Positions 1-8,683 are shown, numbered from the stretch's first letter. The stretch: 56,350 nucleotides of DNA from Candidatus Palauibacter denitrificans (GCA_009841015.1 VXMQ01000194.1:1-56350), one strand, 5' to 3'. Notes: generated from the sequence alone by a model not told the origin. Program-made: numbers and translations.

Positions 1-473
1 TCGTGCAGACCCCCGACCACGTCGCGATCATGACCGAGATGGTGCACGACACCCGAATCATCCCGATCGGCGCCGCGCCCGAAGCCGGGGACGTGGCCGC
101 GCACGGCGGGCCAAAGCCGTTCCCCGATGCGATCCGGCCGTGGTTCGGCGATTCCCGCGGCTGGTGGGAGGACGACACCCTCGTCATCGAGACGACCAAG
201 CTCAACCCGCAGCAACTCACCGCCTACCGGGAGTTCTTCGGCGCCTCCCCGAATCTGAAGATCACGGAGCGGCTCACGCGCGTGGACGCGAACACGGTCA
301 ACTACGAGTTCCTCATCGACGACCCGGACACGTGGGAGACCCCGTGGGGCGGCGAGGTCCCGTTCGTGAAGATGGACGACCTCCTCTACGAATACGCCTG
401 CCACGAGGCGAACTACGCGCTGGAGAACGTCCTGCGAGGCGCGCGCGCCCAGGAGCGCGACGACAACCGGTAG
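1..473 (+). CDS. C-terminal fragment of a conserved hypothetical protein (5' truncated by window edge)
   Basis: The reading frame is open from the first bases and ends at the TAG at 471-473, so only about 157 C-terminal residues are visible and the true start lies upstream. The segment contains a GDSRGWWEDDTLVIET motif, then an NPQQLTAYREFF stretch and a conserved-looking HEANYALENVLRGAR tail. I know this arrangement from a family of uncharacterised exported proteins common in Acidobacteria and Gemmatimonadota; no biochemical role is established for it. A signal peptide, if present, would be outside the window. The gene converges on the tRNA array with only 17 bp between them. Confidence 0.75.
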   Translation, partial: VQTPDHVAIMTEMVHDTRIIPIGAAPEAGDVAAHGGPKPFPDAIRPWFGDSRGWWEDDTLVIETTKLNPQQLTAYREFFGASPNLKITERLTRVDANTVNYEFLIDDPDTWETPWGGEVPFVKMDDLLYEYACHEANYALENVLRGARAQERDDNR

Positions 474-490
474 AGCAAGGTGGGGGGAAT

Positions 491-562
<72 letters not shown>

Positions 563-622
563 TTACGACGTCACAACTTCGTGCGCGGACTCGCCTCCGC
601 AAGCCGCCCCGGGTCGCGACGA

Positions 623-695
623 TGGAGCCGAGGGGATTCGAACCCCTGACCTCTGCAATGCCATTGCAGCGCTCTCCCAGCTGAGCTACGGCCCC
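623..695 (-). tRNA. tRNA-Ala (anticodon GGC)
   Basis: 73-nt cloverleaf with acceptor arms GGGGCCG and CGGCTCC plus discriminator A. Anticodon stem CTGCA/TGCAG carries loop ATGGCAT, so the anticodon is GGC. The T-loop is TTCGAAT. CCA is not encoded. Confidence 0.95.
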
Positions 696-757
696 GCGCT
701 TCAACTTCCGCTTCACGCGGACGGGCTGTCGTCGCTCCCGTCCTGCCTTCCGTCCAG

Positions 758-829
758 TACCCCCAAGGGGAATCGAACCCCTATCTCCACCTTGAAAGAG
801 TGGTGTCCTAGCCGTTGGACGATGGGGGC
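758..829 (-). tRNA. tRNA-Glu (anticodon TTC)
   Basis: 72-nt cloverleaf beginning GCCCCCATCGTCCAACGG, typical of bacterial tRNA-Glu. Anticodon loop CTTTCAA gives TTC. The first acceptor pair is G1-T72, a wobble where most homologues have G-C; the other pairs are canonical. Confidence 0.93.
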
Positions 830-856
830 TCGTGCCGCTGTCGTCCCCTTCTGCCA

Positions 857-931
857 CGCGCCCGCCAGGACTCGAACCTGGGACCCCCGGCTTAGAAGGC
901 CGGTGCTCTGATCCAACTGAGCTACGGGCGC
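857..931 (-). tRNA. tRNA-Arg (anticodon TCT)
   Basis: 75-nt cloverleaf with acceptor GCGCCCG/CGGGCGC and discriminator G. Anticodon stem CCGGC/GCCGG encloses CTTCTAA, anticodon TCT, reading the rare AGA/AGG codons of this GC-rich genome. Confidence 0.95.
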
Positions 932-957
932 CCGCTCTCCCGTTCCAAGCTGCTCCA

Positions 958-1029
<72 letters not shown>

Positions 1030-1032
1030 CGA

Positions 1033-1105
1033 CAGGGGCGGAGGGACTCGAACCCCCAACCGCCGGTTTTGGAGACCGGTGCTCTACCAATTGAGCTACG
1101 CCCCT
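1033..1105 (-). tRNA. tRNA-Trp (anticodon CCA)
   Basis: 73-nt cloverleaf with acceptor AGGGGCG/CGCCCCT and discriminator G. Anticodon stem CCGGT/ACCGG and loop CTCCAAA give CCA. This anticodon reads UGG only, which matters because UGA is apparently recoded as selenocysteine at 40126-40128. Confidence 0.95.
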
Positions 1106-1146
1106 CTGCCGCTTCCCGCGAACCGGCCGATGGCGGCCCGTGGCAA

Positions 1147-1219
1147 TGGCTGGGGGCGGAGTCGAACCGCCGACACCGGCGTTTTCAGCGCCGTGCTCTA
1201 CCGCCTGAGCTACCCAGCC
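1147..1219 (-). tRNA. tRNA-Phe (anticodon GAA)
   Basis: 73-nt cloverleaf with acceptor GGCTGGG/CCCAGCC and discriminator A. Anticodon stem CGGCG/CGCCG with loop CTGAAAA gives GAA. Confidence 0.95.
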
Positions 1220-1223
1220 CTGT

Positions 1224-1251
1224 GGCAGCCCGGGGCAAGAGCCCGGCTGCC
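1224..1251 (-). repeat. Spacer hairpin between tRNA-Asn and tRNA-Phe
   Basis: GGCAGCC (1224-1230) pairs with GGCTGCC (1245-1251), and an inner GGGC-AAGA-GCCC stem-loop lies at 1233-1244. The same inner 12-mer recurs in inverse orientation at 31838-31849. In the tRNA transcript it could be a processing determinant or simply a palindromic repeat; there is no U-run, so a true terminator is unlikely. Confidence 0.5.
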
Positions 1252-1253
1252 TA

Positions 1254-1326
1254 CTCCGGGGGTGGGATTCGAACCCACGACCTAGTGGTTAACAGCCACC
1301 CGCTCTGGCCACTGAGCTACCCCGGA
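1254..1326 (-). tRNA. tRNA-Asn (anticodon GTT)
   Basis: 73-nt cloverleaf with acceptor TCCGGGG/CCCCGGA and discriminator G. Anticodon stem GGTGG/CCACT (one G-T pair) with loop CTGTTAA gives GTT. Confidence 0.95.
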
Positions 1327-1401
1327 TCGTACCCCGATCCCGCAAAAGGGATCGGAGAGCAAAACGCCTCGCCCCGCAGCTTTGCGAGGCGAGGCGAGAG
1401 A

Positions 1402-1475
<74 letters not shown>

Positions 1476-1486
1476 GCGCGACCCGC

Positions 1487-1515
1487 AGGATACAAACGCC
1501 CCGGGGATGTGTCAA
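1487..1515 (-). promoter_or_regulatory. Sigma70-type promoter of the tRNA array
   Basis: On the minus strand TTGACA (1510-1515) and TATCCT (1487-1492) are separated by exactly 17 nt and lie just upstream of tRNA-fMet. The -35 box is consensus and the -10 differs at two positions. It is the best promoter match I found in the window and suits a stable-RNA operon. Confidence 0.85.
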
Positions 1516-1544
1516 CCTCGAAACCGTCTCCGGGAAGCCACTTC

Positions 1545-1563
1545 CGCGGGGCTTCGGCCCGCC
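1545..1563 (-). terminator. Possible factor-independent hairpin after ggt
   Basis: A GC-rich stem closed by a TTCG tetraloop (GGC-TTCG-GCC core, one bulged G) sits about 25 nt past the gamma-glutamyltranspeptidase stop codon and before the tRNA promoter. No T-run follows, so efficiency is uncertain. Confidence 0.4.
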
Positions 1564-1585
1564 GCCTCAAGTCAGAGCCGGGGGG

Positions 1586-3379
1586 CTATGCCGTCGCCGA
1601 GCCGCCGCCCCATCCCCGAGGGTCCGGTCCACCCGTCAGTCGCCCGGACTCCGGGTCGATTCCGACCGCGTGGAGCTGCGCCACAAACGCGTCGTTCGCG
1701 ACCTCCAGACCGCGTCCCTCCAACTCGTCCTTCAGGTGATGGTACAGCTGCGGCTCCAGCTCGAGCAGGTGATCCTCCCAGTGCCAGCGAGGGACGGAGA
1801 CGGCTTCCAGCGCCGACATCCCGAAGTCCACAGTGTTGCTGATCGTGTGCTGGACGGCGCCCAGGATGCGGGTGCCGCCCGCCGCGCCCGTGACCAGGAT
1901 GGGCTGCCCGTCCCGCAGCACGATGGCCGGCGAGATCCCCGTGATGCGCGCCTTGCCGGGTTCGATGCTGTTCGGACGTCCGGCGACCGGGTTGAACTGG
2001 AACATGCAGTTGTTCCAGGTGAAGCCGAGGCCTTCAGTGACGACCCCGGAAGCGGAGCCGAGCGTGTGCGTGAGCGCCACGCAGGACCCGGCCCGGTCCG
2101 CCGTCGAGAGGTGCGTCGTGTCGGGTCCCTCGGGCGGCTCCTCGACAACATCGGGCGGGAGCTGGCGCCGGTCGATGAAGTCCCTCAGTTCGGCGGCGCG
2201 GTCCTTCGACACCAGGATGTCCGTCGGATCGTCGATGAACTTCGGGTCGCCGTGGTACCGGCGCCGGTCGATGAAGGAGAGGATCTGGGCGCGGCCGAGC
2301 AGTTCGACGTGGTCCGCCTTCCCGTGTTCGAGACCCGGCACGTCGTAGCCCTCGAGGAGGTTCAGGATCTCGATGACCTGGGCGCCGCTGCCCGGCAGGG
2401 CGTTCGAGAACACGTCGTGTCCGCGGTACGTGCCGTGCACCGGGTCGTAGACGTCGGGGGTGTACGCCTCGAGGTCGGCCATCGTGAGCAGGCCCCCGTT
2501 GCGCTCGAAGTCCGCCGCGATGCGCTCGGCGATCTCGCCGCGGTAGACCACGTCCGCGCCACCCTCGGCGATGAGTTCGAGCGTGCGACCGTAGTCCCGC
2601 TGCACGAGCCGTTCCCCCGCCCGCCACGGCACGCCGTCGTTGAGAAAGATGCGCGCGGAGGCGTCGGTAGTCCGGACCTTCGTGAAGAACGGGACGACGC
2701 CCGAGGACGACTCCGTCCGCGTCGTGAAGCCGCGGGCCAGGGCGCCGGGGATCTCGAAGCCGTCGTAGGCGAGCCGGATCGCCGGCTCGACCAGTTCCGC
2801 CCACGGCCGGGTCCCGAACCGGCTCCACGCCTCCCACAGGCCGGCGATCGTGCCCGGCGTGACGACCGACTTGTAGCCGATCTGGTTGATGTCGCCGCGC
2901 ACCTTCCAGCGGTCCGCGTGGCCGTAGATGCGCCCCTCGAGGGCGCTGCGGTAGATGTCGGGCGTGGCCCGGCTCCCCGCGCGCCCGTGGAAGTCGATGG
3001 ACGTGGCGCGCCGCGTGTTCGCGTCGTACACGACCATGCAGCCGAAGCCGCCCACACCGGCCGAGAACGGTGTCGTGATGAACTGGGCGAACGCGGTCGC
3101 GATGGCCGCATCGATCGCGTTCCCGCCGCGCCTGAGGGCCCCGACCCCGGCCTCGACCGCGATCGGCCCGCGCGCCACGACGATCCCGCCACCGGCGTCC
3201 GGCGCTCCGCTGTTCGGTGCTCCGTCGTCCGATGCGCTCGCGGCGGTCCCCTCGCCACCCGGACCGCACGCGCCGAGCGAGCCCGAGGCGACGGCACCCA
3301 CTCCGGCCGCCGCCGTCGCGATGAAGGCTCTTCGTGACTGAACGTCCGCGGGCCGGCTATCGCTTCGGTCGGTGTTCAC
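1586..3379 (-). CDS. ggt: Gamma-glutamyltranspeptidase (Tat-exported, probable lipoprotein)
   Basis: This enzyme hydrolyses or transfers the gamma-glutamyl group of glutathione and similar peptides in the periplasm. The 597-residue length fits the family. The N-terminus has a twin-arginine motif (SRRAFIATAAAG) and a later GACGPG, suggesting a Tat substrate that may be lipidated. The maturation site is recognisable: DTTHLSTAD places the new N-terminal nucleophile Thr at about residue 421, followed by the small-subunit signature GVVTEGLGFTWNNCM and the glycine-rich GAAGGTRI loop. The start is GTG with GGGAG 7 nt upstream. It is transcribed divergently from the adenosyltransferase gene and stands alone. 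Confidence 0.95.
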   Translation of the reverse strand: MNTDRSDSRPADVQSRRAFIATAAAGVGAVASGSLGACGPGGEGTAASASDDGAPNSGAPDAGGGIVVARGPIAVEAGVGALRRGGNAIDAAIATAFAQFITTPFSAGVGGFGCMVVYDANTRRATSIDFHGRAGSRATPDIYRSALEGRIYGHADRWKVRGDINQIGYKSVVTPGTIAGLWEAWSRFGTRPWAELVEPAIRLAYDGFEIPGALARGFTTRTESSSGVVPFFTKVRTTDASARIFLNDGVPWRAGERLVQRDYGRTLELIAEGGADVVYRGEIAERIAADFERNGGLLTMADLEAYTPDVYDPVHGTYRGHDVFSNALPGSGAQVIEILNLLEGYDVPGLEHGKADHVELLGRAQILSFIDRRRYHGDPKFIDDPTDILVSKDRAAELRDFIDRRQLPPDVVEEPPEGPDTTHLSTADRAGSCVALTHTLGSASGVVTEGLGFTWNNCMFQFNPVAGRPNSIEPGKARITGISPAIVLRDGQPILVTGAAGGTRILGAVQHTISNTVDFGMSALEAVSVPRWHWEDHLLELEPQLYHHLKDELEGRGLEVANDAFVAQLHAVGIDPESGRLTGGPDPRGWGGGSATA

Positions 3380-3464
3380 GTCACGGCTCCCCTGTTGGCG
3401 GCTCCCTGTTGTCGACGCCCGGTGGCGGCGTTTCGCCGCAGGCTGTTAAGGTTCGCCCATCAGC

Positions 3465-4109
3465 GTGGCGCACGACGCGCGGCACGCGGCCAAACCCCAC
3501 GATGGCCGATCCCGATTGAAGATATACACCAAAGGCGGGGACGGAGGGGAGACCACGCTCCTCGGCGGCGCGCGGGTCCCGAAGGACGACGTGCGGGTCG
3601 CCGCGTACGGCACGGTCGACGAACTGAACGCCGCAGTCGGGATGGCGCTCGCCCTCGACCCGGACGCCGCGGCGCTCGGCGATTCCGGGCCGGCGCTCGG
3701 AGCCGTCCAGGAGGACCTGTTCACGATCGGGGCCCGCCTCGCCGCGGCCAATCCCGACCGGTTGCTGCGGAAGGGCACGATTCCCGCGCTCTCCCCCGAC
3801 CGGATCGACGCGCTCGAGGCCTGGATCGACGCGCTGGACGCCGAGCTGCCCGCGCTCGAGGCCTTCGTTCTGCCCGGCGGGTCGCCCCTCGCCGCCCAGT
3901 TGCACGTCGCGCGCACCGTCTGTCGGCGCGCGGAGCGGGGCGTCACCGCCCTCCTCGACGAGCAGCCGGATCTCGCCGACGTCGTCATCCCCTACATCAA
4001 CCGTCTCTCCGACCTGCTCTTCACCCTCGCCCGGGCCGCGAACCGGCGCGGCGGGCGCGAGGACGCGATGTGGATGCCCCAGCGGCAGCGGGATGGAAGC
4101 GCGGGATGA
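3465..4109 (+). CDS. Cob(I)yrinic acid a,c-diamide adenosyltransferase, PduO/MMAB type
   Basis: This enzyme transfers the adenosyl group of ATP to cob(I)alamin to make coenzyme B12. The KIYTKGGDGGETTLLGG N-terminus is the PduO-type ATP-binding loop (usually KxYTKxGDxGxTxL), VDELNAAVG follows, and the C-terminal INRLSDLLFTLARAANRR helix carries the conserved RLSDxLF motif. The GTG at 3465 gives 214 residues. A TTG at 3516 would give the more typical MKIYTK start and cannot be excluded. No B12 synthesis genes or cobalamin riboswitch are visible nearby. Its stop overlaps the next start by 4 nt. Confidence 0.93.
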   Translation: MAHDARHAAKPHDGRSRLKIYTKGGDGGETTLLGGARVPKDDVRVAAYGTVDELNAAVGMALALDPDAAALGDSGPALGAVQEDLFTIGARLAAANPDRLLRKGTIPALSPDRIDALEAWIDALDAELPALEAFVLPGGSPLAAQLHVARTVCRRAERGVTALLDEQPDLADVVIPYINRLSDLLFTLARAANRRGGREDAMWMPQRQRDGSAG

Positions 4110-4969
4110 AGGCGGACGGCGAAGGCATGCCGCGAACCGTGACGCGCATCCCGTTTCGGCTCAGGCCGCCGGGCGCGGATCTCCGCGCCGACTACTGGTC
4201 GACCGCTTCCCCCTCGAGCGACGCGGCGATCGTCGTCTGCCACGGCTTCAAGGGGTTCAAGGACTGGGGCTTCTTCCCCTACGTCTGCGGACGACTCGCC
4301 GCGCGAACCGGGATCCCCGTCGTCTCCTTCAACTTCGATGGCTCCGGCGTGCGCGACGCGGACTTCGATGACCTGGAGGCCTTCAGCCACAACACCTTCT
4401 CCCGCGAACTGTGGGACCTCGAGGCCATCCTCGATGGACTCGCGACGGGCCGGCTCGGAGACCTCGATGTCACGCCGGCCACTCGATTCGGCCTGCTCGG
4501 ACACAGCCGGGGCGGCGCCACCTGCATCCTGAAGGCGGGGCTGCGGTCGCAGGTCCGGGCGCTCGTCACGTGGTCCTCGATCTCCTCGGTCACGCGCTAC
4601 GAGAGTTTCGCCGACCGCTGGGACGCCGGGGAAACGGTGATCATCCCCAACGCGCGCACGAAGCAGGACATGCCGCTCGAGCGAAACGTGCTCGACGACA
4701 TGCGCGCGAACCGGGAGCGCCTCGACGTGCTCGCCAGCGCCGCGAGCCTGCGGATTCCGGTCGCCGTGGTGCACGGGACGGCCGACGAGTCCGTGCCCTT
4801 CAGCGACGCCTGGCGGATCGCCGACGCGGTGGGAGACCTCGCGCGGCTCGTCGGGGTAGAAGGGGGTACGCACACGTTCCAGGCGGGACACCCGTTCGCG
4901 GGGACGACACCGCAACTCGACGAGGCGATCGACGCCTCGGTCGAACTGTTCACGCGCGCACTCGAGTGA
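4106..4969 (+). CDS. Alpha/beta hydrolase (dienelactone hydrolase/acylpeptidase-like fold)
   Basis: 287-residue cytoplasmic hydrolase; no signal peptide. The oxyanion region is VVCHGFKGFKDW, the nucleophile elbow is GHSRGG, the acid residue is in HGTADESVP and the catalytic His in GGTHTF, in the expected order. It resembles small serine hydrolases annotated as prolyl-oligopeptidase-like or dienelactone hydrolase-like; the substrate cannot be inferred. The ATG overlaps the preceding TGA (ATGA), indicating translational coupling with the adenosyltransferase gene, though no functional link is known. Confidence 0.9.
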   Translation: MKADGEGMPRTVTRIPFRLRPPGADLRADYWSTASPSSDAAIVVCHGFKGFKDWGFFPYVCGRLAARTGIPVVSFNFDGSGVRDADFDDLEAFSHNTFSRELWDLEAILDGLATGRLGDLDVTPATRFGLLGHSRGGATCILKAGLRSQVRALVTWSSISSVTRYESFADRWDAGETVIIPNARTKQDMPLERNVLDDMRANRERLDVLASAASLRIPVAVVHGTADESVPFSDAWRIADAVGDLARLVGVEGGTHTFQAGHPFAGTTPQLDEAIDASVELFTRALE

Positions 4970-4974
4970 GAAGA

Positions 4975-5499
4975 ATGGCCCGAAACCGACCGATCCGGAG
5001 GCAGGATTCAGGGCTCGCGGCGACGGCGATGATCGCCGTGGTGGCGGGACTCCTGACGGGGGGCTGTGAACTCGAGCGGCTGGACAGTAACGGCGCTCCG
5101 GTGGCGGACGAGGGACCGGATCTTGCCGAGCAGGTCGCCTCCCTGCTCGACCGGCAGGCGGCGGCGTGGAACGCGGGCGATCTCGACGGCTTCATGAGCG
5201 CCTACTCTCCATCTCCGACGACGACCTATATCGGATCGACGGGGCTCATCGAGGGCTACGACGGGATTCGGGAGCGATACGCCCCGGGGTTCGCGGAGGG
5301 CGCGGCGCGGGACAGCCTCCGCTTCGAGGGCCTGCGGGTCCGCGAGGTGGATGAGCGGGTCGGCATCGCGACGGCGCGCTACGTCCTCGAACGCGAGGGG
5401 GCGGTCACATCCACGGGGCCGTTCACGCTCGTCCTGCTGAACGTGGAAGGGGCCTGGCTCATCGTCCACGACCAGTCGGCCGAAGACGGCGGGGGCTGA
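4975..5499 (+). CDS. SnoaL/DUF4440-like lipoprotein
   Basis: 174 residues. A basic N-terminus, a hydrophobic stretch (AATAMIAVVAGLL) and the lipobox LTGGC predict an outer-membrane or periplasmic lipoprotein. The rest matches the NTF2-like cone fold of DUF4440/SnoaL proteins: a helix with RQAAAWNAGDLDGFMSAYS, the GYDGIRERY segment and a terminal strand pattern ending in GAWLIVHDQS. Catalytic function within this fold is highly variable, so none is assigned. It starts 5 nt after the hydrolase stop and ends 6 nt before the reductase start. A second small NTF2-like protein is at 14294. Confidence 0.85.
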   Translation: MARNRPIRRQDSGLAATAMIAVVAGLLTGGCELERLDSNGAPVADEGPDLAEQVASLLDRQAAAWNAGDLDGFMSAYSPSPTTTYIGSTGLIEGYDGIRERYAPGFAEGAARDSLRFEGLRVREVDERVGIATARYVLEREGAVTSTGPFTLVLLNVEGAWLIVHDQSAEDGGG

Positions 5500-5505
5500 C
5501 CTGAG

Positions 5506-6741
5506 ATGAAGAACTTCGACTACGTCATCGTGGGGGGCGGCCTCGCGGCGGTCTCGGCGGTGGACGGGATCCGGGAGATCGACAGCAAGGGTTCGATCGC
5601 CATGTTCGCGGAGGAGCCGGACCCTCCCTATCACCGGCCTCCGCTGTCGAAGGAGTTCCTCCAGGCGGAGGGGGCGCCGCGGAACCTGCTGCACGTGAAG
5701 CCCGCGCGCTGGTTCGAAGAGCAGTCGGAGGGACTTTCGCTGTTCACGGACGCTCCGGTGAAGCGTCTGGATGCCCGCTCCATGACCGTCCATACCGCGG
5801 AGGGCGAGGCGATTCGAGGCGGGCGCATTCTGATCGCCACGGGCGGGAGGGCGAAGCGGCTCGAGGTGCCGGGACACCATCTCGCCGGCGTGTCGACCCT
5901 CCGGACCGCGACCGACTCCGAGCGACTGCGCGAGACGGCCCGCGGCGCGTCGCGCGTCGTGCTCGTCGGCGCCGGCTTCATCGGCATGGAACTGGCCTCA
6001 TCGCTGTCGAAGTTCGATGTCGATGCCGTCGTCGCGGAGGTGGAGCCGCGCGTCTGGGCCCGGGTCTTCCCGGAGACGATCGCCGGTTTCCTCCGCCGCT
6101 ACTTCGAGGAGCGTGGCGTGCGCTTCATGATGGGTTCGCGCGTGGCCGCCTTCGAGGGCGAGGGACGCCTCGCGCGGGTCGTGCTCGACAGCGGCGAGGA
6201 GATATCGGCCGACCTCGCGATCGTGGGCGTCGGAATGTCGCCGAACGATGAACTCGGCGCCCAGGCCGGCCTCGCGGTCCAGGACGGGATCGTCGTGGAC
6301 GGGTTCGCGGAGACGACGGCCGCCCACATCTACGCGGCGGGCGACGTGGCCCGCTTCCCGGACCCCATCGGAGGCGGACTTTCGCGCCTCGAGCACTGGG
6401 ACCACGCCCGCGCCCACGGGCGGCACGCGGGCCGCAACATGGCCGGCGCGCGGGAGGCGTTCGACCACCTCTCCTATTTCTTCACGCACGTGTTCGATCT
6501 CAGTATCAACGTGTTCGGAGAGACGGCCGAAGTGGATCGCACGATCGTCTCCGGCGAACTCGGCTCCGGCCGCTCGATCGTGTACTGCGTGACGGACAAC
6601 CGGCTCACCGGCACGATCCTCATCAACGCGAGCGGCGCGATGGAGGACTGCCGGGCGCTGGTGCGTGCGCGCCCCACGGTCGAAGATCTGTTGAAGGAAT
6701 TCGAGAAGCCGGGCGTGCGCCCCGGCGAACTCGTCGGATAG
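5506..6741 (+). CDS. FAD/NAD(P)-dependent oxidoreductase, ferredoxin (rubredoxin/rhodocoxin) reductase-like
   Basis: 411-residue flavoprotein reductase. It has the N-terminal FAD Rossmann motif VGGGLAA (about residues 9-15), the PPYHRPPLSKEFL signature typical of the AIF/rhodocoxin-reductase group, ATGG, a second Rossmann motif GAGFIGMELA for NAD(P)H, and the AAGDVARFPD FAD-binding motif. No redox-active CxxC disulfide is present, so it is not a thioredoxin or glutathione reductase type. Such enzymes pass electrons from NAD(P)H to a ferredoxin, but no ferredoxin or P450 gene is adjacent. The next gene encodes a DUF59 Fe-S assembly-type protein, a suggestive but unproven pairing. Confidence 0.92.
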   Translation: MKNFDYVIVGGGLAAVSAVDGIREIDSKGSIAMFAEEPDPPYHRPPLSKEFLQAEGAPRNLLHVKPARWFEEQSEGLSLFTDAPVKRLDARSMTVHTAEGEAIRGGRILIATGGRAKRLEVPGHHLAGVSTLRTATDSERLRETARGASRVVLVGAGFIGMELASSLSKFDVDAVVAEVEPRVWARVFPETIAGFLRRYFEERGVRFMMGSRVAAFEGEGRLARVVLDSGEEISADLAIVGVGMSPNDELGAQAGLAVQDGIVVDGFAETTAAHIYAAGDVARFPDPIGGGLSRLEHWDHARAHGRHAGRNMAGAREAFDHLSYFFTHVFDLSINVFGETAEVDRTIVSGELGSGRSIVYCVTDNRLTGTILINASGAMEDCRALVRARPTVEDLLKEFEKPGVRPGELVG

Positions 6742-6824
6742 ACTCGGATAGACGGAGTGGTCGGAAGGCGGGGTGGTCGGACAGTGGCTCGTGTGAGGAC
6801 AACCGTCGAGAGGTGACGAAACAG

Positions 6825-7190
6825 ATGGAAGCGAACGATACGAGGGATCCGATGGACGGCATGGGCTCGGCCGACGAGGCGTCGGGGGTGACGCCCGAGA
6901 TCGAGGAGCAGGTGCGTACGGCGCTTCGCACCGTGACGGACCCCGAACTCGGCATCAACATCGTGGATCTCGGACTCGTGTACGATGTCGAGGTCGAGGA
7001 GGGTGAGGCGAAGGTCACGATGACGCTGACGAGCCCCGGCTGCCCCGCGGGCGGACAGATTCTCGGGGGCGCGAAGGACGCGGCGGAGTCCGTGGACGGC
7101 GTGGAGGAGGCGGTCGTGAGCCTCGTGTGGAAGCCGTTCTGGACGCCCGAGAGGATCGACCCGGCCGTGCGGGCGATGATGGGCTTCTGA
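6825..7190 (+). CDS. MIP18/DUF59 family protein (SufT/PaaD-like iron-sulfur assembly factor)
   Basis: The 121-residue protein has the diagnostic TDPELGINIVDLGLVYDV segment and the TSPGCPAGG motif with one conserved Cys. Members (SufT, PaaD, MIP18) help deliver Fe-S clusters to apoproteins. The C-terminal WKPFWTPERI also fits the family. An ATG at 6825 has GAGAGG about 11 nt upstream; a GTG at 6813 overlaps that purine run and is less likely. The protein carries a 25-residue polar N-terminal extension. No suf operon is present in the window. Confidence 0.9.
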   Translation: MEANDTRDPMDGMGSADEASGVTPEIEEQVRTALRTVTDPELGINIVDLGLVYDVEVEEGEAKVTMTLTSPGCPAGGQILGGAKDAAESVDGVEEAVVSLVWKPFWTPERIDPAVRAMMGF

Positions 7191-7226
7191 CGATGTCCGG
7201 ACTCTGACGGGCCCGCGGTTCCGACC

Positions 7227-7751
7227 ATGCTCCTGCGGCTGTTTCTGCTGTTTACGATCGTCCCCGTCGTCGAACTCGCGCTCCTCATTCAAATCGGAGG
7301 TCTGCTCGGACTCGGCCCCACGCTTCTCCTCGTCATGGGGACGGGGTTCGCCGGCGCGTGGCTCGCACGGCGGGAGGGTCTCCGGGGCTGGCTGGCCGTC
7401 CGTGACGAGCTTCAGGGCGGCGCGCTTCCGGGCGAGTCACTCGTCCATGCGCTCCTGATCCTCGTCGCGGGCATCGTGCTCATCACGCCGGGTGTTATTA
7501 CGGACATCGCCGGGATCCTGCTGCTCATCCCGCCGGTGAGGCGGAGCCTCATCGCCCGTGTCCGGGACCGGCTCAGCGCCGGGATCGAGCGTGGCACAAT
7601 CCAGGTGATGAGCGGATCCGGCGGCGGGTTCAGCGGCCTGTACGGCAACTTCGGCGCGCGCCCCGGGACCGGCCGGTCGGGTCGCGGCGACGGGCAGCGG
7701 ACTTCGCGGCGGGAAATCATCATCGAGGAGAACGATCCGGACGGCGACTGA
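7227..7751 (+). CDS. fxsA: FxsA family membrane protein
   Basis: 174 residues. Four hydrophobic segments cover roughly residues 1-120, and the TIVPVVELALLIQIG opening, the WLARREGLRGW loop and the ITPGVITDIAGILLLIPPVR signature are characteristic of FxsA, a conserved inner-membrane protein. In E. coli FxsA overproduction relieves exclusion of phage T7 by the F plasmid PifA protein; its normal function is unknown. The C-terminal 50 residues are glycine-rich and cytoplasmic. It is the sixth gene of the plus-strand run. Confidence 0.92.
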   Translation: MLLRLFLLFTIVPVVELALLIQIGGLLGLGPTLLLVMGTGFAGAWLARREGLRGWLAVRDELQGGALPGESLVHALLILVAGIVLITPGVITDIAGILLLIPPVRRSLIARVRDRLSAGIERGTIQVMSGSGGGFSGLYGNFGARPGTGRSGRGDGQRTSRREIIIEENDPDGD

Positions 7752-7779
7752 CGCCCGGGACCCAGCTGGAGGTGCGGCA

Positions 7780-8610
7780 ATGGAGCACGAGGACATTGAA
7801 CGCGGTCGGGTACTGACGCGGCGCGAGGTTCTCGCCGCGCTCGGCGTCGGCGGCGGGGCGCTGGCCGCCGGTCGGTGGGTTCTGGGAACGGGCACCCCTC
7901 TCGCCGCCCAGGCGGACGGGATCGCCCGCGCGCTGCCCGCCTGCGTGGCGAAGCCCGAGCAGACCGAAGGGCCGTTCTTCGTCGACGCGCGGCTCGAGCG
8001 CTCGGACATCCGGTCCGATCCGTCGACCGGCACGGTGAGCGAGGGCATCCCGCTGACGCTCCGGTTCAACGTCTCACAGATTTCCCAGGGCGACTGTGCG
8101 GCGCTGCCCGGCGCGCTGGTCGACGTGTGGCAGTGCGATGCCGACGGCGTGTACTCGGGCGTGGAGGACGACGGCGCCCCCGAGTCGGCGAGGGATCGGC
8201 ATTTCCTCCGGGGCTATCAGCACACGGACGAGGACGGGCTCGCCCGGTTCACGACGATCTATCCGGGCTGGTACCGCGGGCGCGCCGTCCACGTACACTT
8301 CAAGGTGCGCACCGACGTCTCCGGGCAGCCGTACGAGTTCACCTCGCAGCTCTACTTCGACGAGGTGCTCACGGATCGCGTGCACGCACAGGCGCCGTAC
8401 GCGGCGCGCGGGCAGCGCCCCGTGGCCAACGCGGACGACGGCATCTTTCGCCGCGACGGCGGCGAGAGGCTGATGGCTCAGGTGAGTGAGACGGACCACG
8501 GATACGCCGCCACCTTCGACCTGGGCCTCGATCTCACGGACGCCGAGACCGGCCAGCCCGACGGTCGCAGCGGCAGACGCGGGGGAGCCGGGCGGCCCGG
8601 GCTGGGCTGA
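7780..8610 (+). CDS. Tat-exported intradiol ring-cleavage dioxygenase
   Basis: 276 residues. A twin-arginine signal (TRREVLAALGVGGGALAAG) precedes a catechol intradiol dioxygenase domain that cleaves aromatic diols between the hydroxyls using Fe(III). The TEGPFF motif, VDVWQCDADGVYSG (first Tyr ligand) and YPGWYRGRAVHVHFKV (second Tyr and the HxH pair) supply the 2-Tyr/2-His iron site. Export is unusual for classical catabolic dioxygenases, but exported members are known in soil and marine bacteria. No muconate-pathway genes follow, so a full catechol route is not supported here. GGAGGTGC lies 5 nt upstream of the ATG. Confidence 0.9.
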   Translation: MEHEDIERGRVLTRREVLAALGVGGGALAAGRWVLGTGTPLAAQADGIARALPACVAKPEQTEGPFFVDARLERSDIRSDPSTGTVSEGIPLTLRFNVSQISQGDCAALPGALVDVWQCDADGVYSGVEDDGAPESARDRHFLRGYQHTDEDGLARFTTIYPGWYRGRAVHVHFKVRTDVSGQPYEFTSQLYFDEVLTDRVHAQAPYAARGQRPVANADDGIFRRDGGERLMAQVSETDHGYAATFDLGLDLTDAETGQPDGRSGRRGGAGRPGLG

Positions 8611-8683
8611 GGGCCGCTCGCGCGGCGCGCGCGCCCGGCCGCCGGCGCTTGCAAGGCGGGGCGCCGGAATCGACCTTTCGAGC

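Noticed and set aside
3380..3464. Cobalamin riboswitch before the adenosyltransferase gene
   Set aside because: The gap is only 85 bp and lacks a B12-box-like sequence; there is no room for the aptamer.
8486..8683. N-terminal extension of the exported hypothetical protein
   Set aside because: It overlaps the dioxygenase gene and is Pro/Arg/Ala-rich shadow sequence; the ATG at 8684 begins directly at a signal peptide.
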